Positions 62,795 through 64,000 of a stretch of 64,000 nt of DNA are shown piece after piece; position 1 is the stretch's first letter; every line of letters starts with the position of its first letter. The DNA lies in contig NZ_AP019649.1 of NCBI RefSeq assembly GCF_009938165.1, positions 1,984,001-2,048,000 on the forward strand. Reading direction: 5' to 3'. Position numbers and translations under genes: made by a program. The notes beneath the pieces are model-generated. The model ran no database searches, was not told the DNA's origin, and worked only from the letters and a program-made list of their open reading frames with translations. This stretch comes from Vibrio taketomensis. Lineage in GTDB: Bacteria > Pseudomonadota > Gammaproteobacteria > Enterobacterales > Vibrionaceae.

Positions 62795-63409
62795 TTAACC
62801 GCGGTGGGTTAATACTTCATCGATAATACCGTATTCAGCCGCTTGTGCTGCTGACATAAAGTTATCGCGGTCCGTATCGCGTTCAATCACTTCCATCGGC
62901 TGACCAGTATGCTCTGCAAGTAGAGTATTTAGTTTTTGTTTGATAGAAAGGATTTCTTGCGCGTGGATTTGAATATCTGACGCTTGGCCTTGGAAGCCAC
63001 CTAGAGGTTGGTGAATCATTACACGTGCATTTGGCAGCGCAAAACGCTTACCTGGAGCACCACCAGCAAGTAGGAAAGCACCCATTGAACATGCTTGACC
63101 AGTACATAGCGTTGCAACATTTGGCTTAATAAATTGCATGGTATCGTAAATCGCCATACCTGCCGTTACGCTGCCACCTGGTGAGTTGATGTATAGGTAA
63201 ATATCTTTATCTGGGTTTTCAGATTCAAGGAAAAGTAACTGCGCAACAATTAGGTTTGCCATGTTGTCTTCAACTTGACCGGTCAAGAAGATGATGCGTT
63301 CTTTAAGCAAGCGAGAATAAATATCGTAAGAACGTTCACCACGGGAAGTTTGTTCAACCACCATTGGCACGAGTGCATTCATGATTGTATTTTGGTCTTG
63401 GTAGCTCAT
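62795..63409 (-). CDS. clpP: ClpP, proteolytic subunit of the ClpXP protease
   Basis: ClpP forms the 14-subunit proteolytic chamber. It has 204 residues with the catalytic triad S108 (GQACSMGAF), H133 (VMIHQPLGG) and D182 (DTDRDNF). The N-terminal [30 protein letters not shown] includes a short propeptide. It follows tig after a hairpin. Confidence 0.98.
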   Translation of the reverse strand: MSYQDQNTIMNALVPMVVEQTSRGERSYDIYSRLLKERIIFLTGQVEDNMANLIVAQLLFLESENPDKDIYLYINSPGGSVTAGMAIYDTMQFIKPNVATLCTGQACSMGAFLLAGGAPGKRFALPNARVMIHQPLGGFQGQASDIQIHAQEILSIKQKLNTLLAEHTGQPMEVIERDTDRDNFMSAAQAAEYGIIDEVLTHRG

Positions 63410-63427
63410 ATTCTGATGTCCCTAAAA

Positions 63428-63464
63428 TAAATGGCCCGGATGATGTATATCATTCGGACCATTG
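63428..63464 (-). terminator. Terminator or attenuator hairpin between tig and clpP
   Basis: A 15-nt arm (63430-63444) pairs with 63449-63463 around a GTAT loop with two mismatches or wobbles. On the minus strand it is followed by TTATTTTA, 20 nt before the clpP ATG. It may reduce read-through from tig. Confidence 0.7.
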
Positions 63465-63515
63465 TTAGCAGAATAGTTAACACTTAGTCAACTTTTCTAC
63501 GCAAGATATTGCTTA

Positions 63516-64000
63516 TTAAGCAGGTTGGTTCATTAGCTCGTTGAAGCCAACTTCTTTCTCAGAAACCTTTGCTTTAGCGATGATTGCGTCAATTGCTTGC
63601 TCTTCTAGAGCGATATTGCGCATGTTGTTCATCATCTGCTCGTTTTGCTCGTAGTAAGCAACAACTTCTGTTGGATCTTCGTAAGCAGTCGCCATCTCTT
63701 CGATTAGAGATTTCACTTTCGCGTCGTCAGCTTTTAGCTCTTCAGACTTGATCACTTCACCTAGTAGTAGACCTACAACTACGCGACGTTTAGCTTGCTC
63801 TTCGAATAGCTCACGTGGAAGCTGAGCTGCAGCTTCTGGGTTGCCACCGAAACGTTGAGCTGCTTGTTGACGAAGAACGTTGATTTCTTGGTCGATTAGC
63901 GCAGCTGGTACGTCGATGTTGTTTTCTTCAACTAGACCGTTGATTGCTTGCTCTTTGATGCGGTTCTTAACTGCTTGCTTAAGTTCACGCTCCATGTTCT
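63516..64000 (-). CDS. tig: Trigger factor, 3' part (gene continues past the window)
   Basis: This is the C-terminal third of the ribosome-bound chaperone trigger factor; the ribosome-binding and isomerase domains lie beyond 64000. The visible 160 or so residues ([22 protein letters not shown] to NELMNQPA) form the helical C-terminal chaperone domain. The tig-clpP-clpX-lon order confirms it. The ATG at 63995 is internal, not the start. Confidence 0.95.
   Translation of the reverse strand, partial: NMERELKQAVKNRIKEQAINGLVEENNIDVPAALIDQEINVLRQQAAQRFGGNPEAAAQLPRELFEEQAKRRVVVGLLLGEVIKSEELKADDAKVKSLIEEMATAYEDPTEVVAYYEQNEQMMNNMRNIALEEQAIDAIIAKAKVSEKEVGFNELMNQPA

Overview
The window is ordinary Vibrionaceae chromosome, most likely a Vibrio. 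The fab cluster, the rne, rpsA, lon and clp neighbourhoods, the protein sequences and the moderate GC content all fit that genus. I cannot name the species. Almost everything is conserved housekeeping DNA. I found no tRNA or rRNA gene, insertion sequence, prophage, CRISPR array or toxin-antitoxin pair.

Layout. 1-10063 (minus): a fatty-acid and murein block in transcription order yceD, rpmF, plsX, fabH, fabD, fabG, acpP, fabF, terminator, pabC, mltG, tmk, holB and a tatD-like gene cut by the window edge. 10212-17410: maf/yceF (+), rluC (-), rne with a long structured leader (+) and a SulP anion transporter (+). 17547-27171 (minus): an RhlE-type helicase, rnd, fadD, an alpha/beta hydrolase, slp, a small unknown gene, tsaB, yoaA and a small unknown gene. 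27361-36624: purU, a secreted unknown protein, fadH, sppA, ansA, ompW and an EamA exporter. 36723-41405 (minus): a maa-type acetyltransferase, serS, rarA, lolA and an SEC-C protein. 41643-43217 (+): a lone type IV pilin-like protein and dusC. 43267-48440 (minus): a three-gene ABC importer, a methyltransferase and cysB. 48815-50427 (+): an unknown membrane protein and miaE. 50491-64000 (minus): pyrF, lapB, lapA, ihfB, rpsA, cmk, a ComEA-like protein, ppiD, hupB, lon, clpX, clpP and the 3' part of tig.

Functional links. The fab genes carry malonyl-CoA through FabD, FabH, FabG and FabF on AcpP, with PlsX passing acyl groups to phospholipid synthesis. fadD and fadH work in the opposite, degradative direction, and a near-consensus FadR operator lies in front of fadH. 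The tig-clpP-clpX-lon-hupB-ppiD run is the usual protein quality-control block. ompW carries a perfect FNR half-site pair.

The main anomaly is that six genes are not open as written: rpsA, hupB, rnd, the rhlE-like helicase, the ABC permease and lon. Five of the six lesions are 1-2 nt changes, mostly in homopolymers, and they include rpsA, which is essential in E. coli, so they are probably sequencing errors. lon carries larger losses (about 9 and 34 nt) and could be a real lesion. Other points worth a second look are a duplicated enolase-binding-like motif in RNase E, a terminator-like hairpin that holds the dusC ribosome binding site, and several unexplained operator-like palindromes. I did not find a convincing new multi-gene system.
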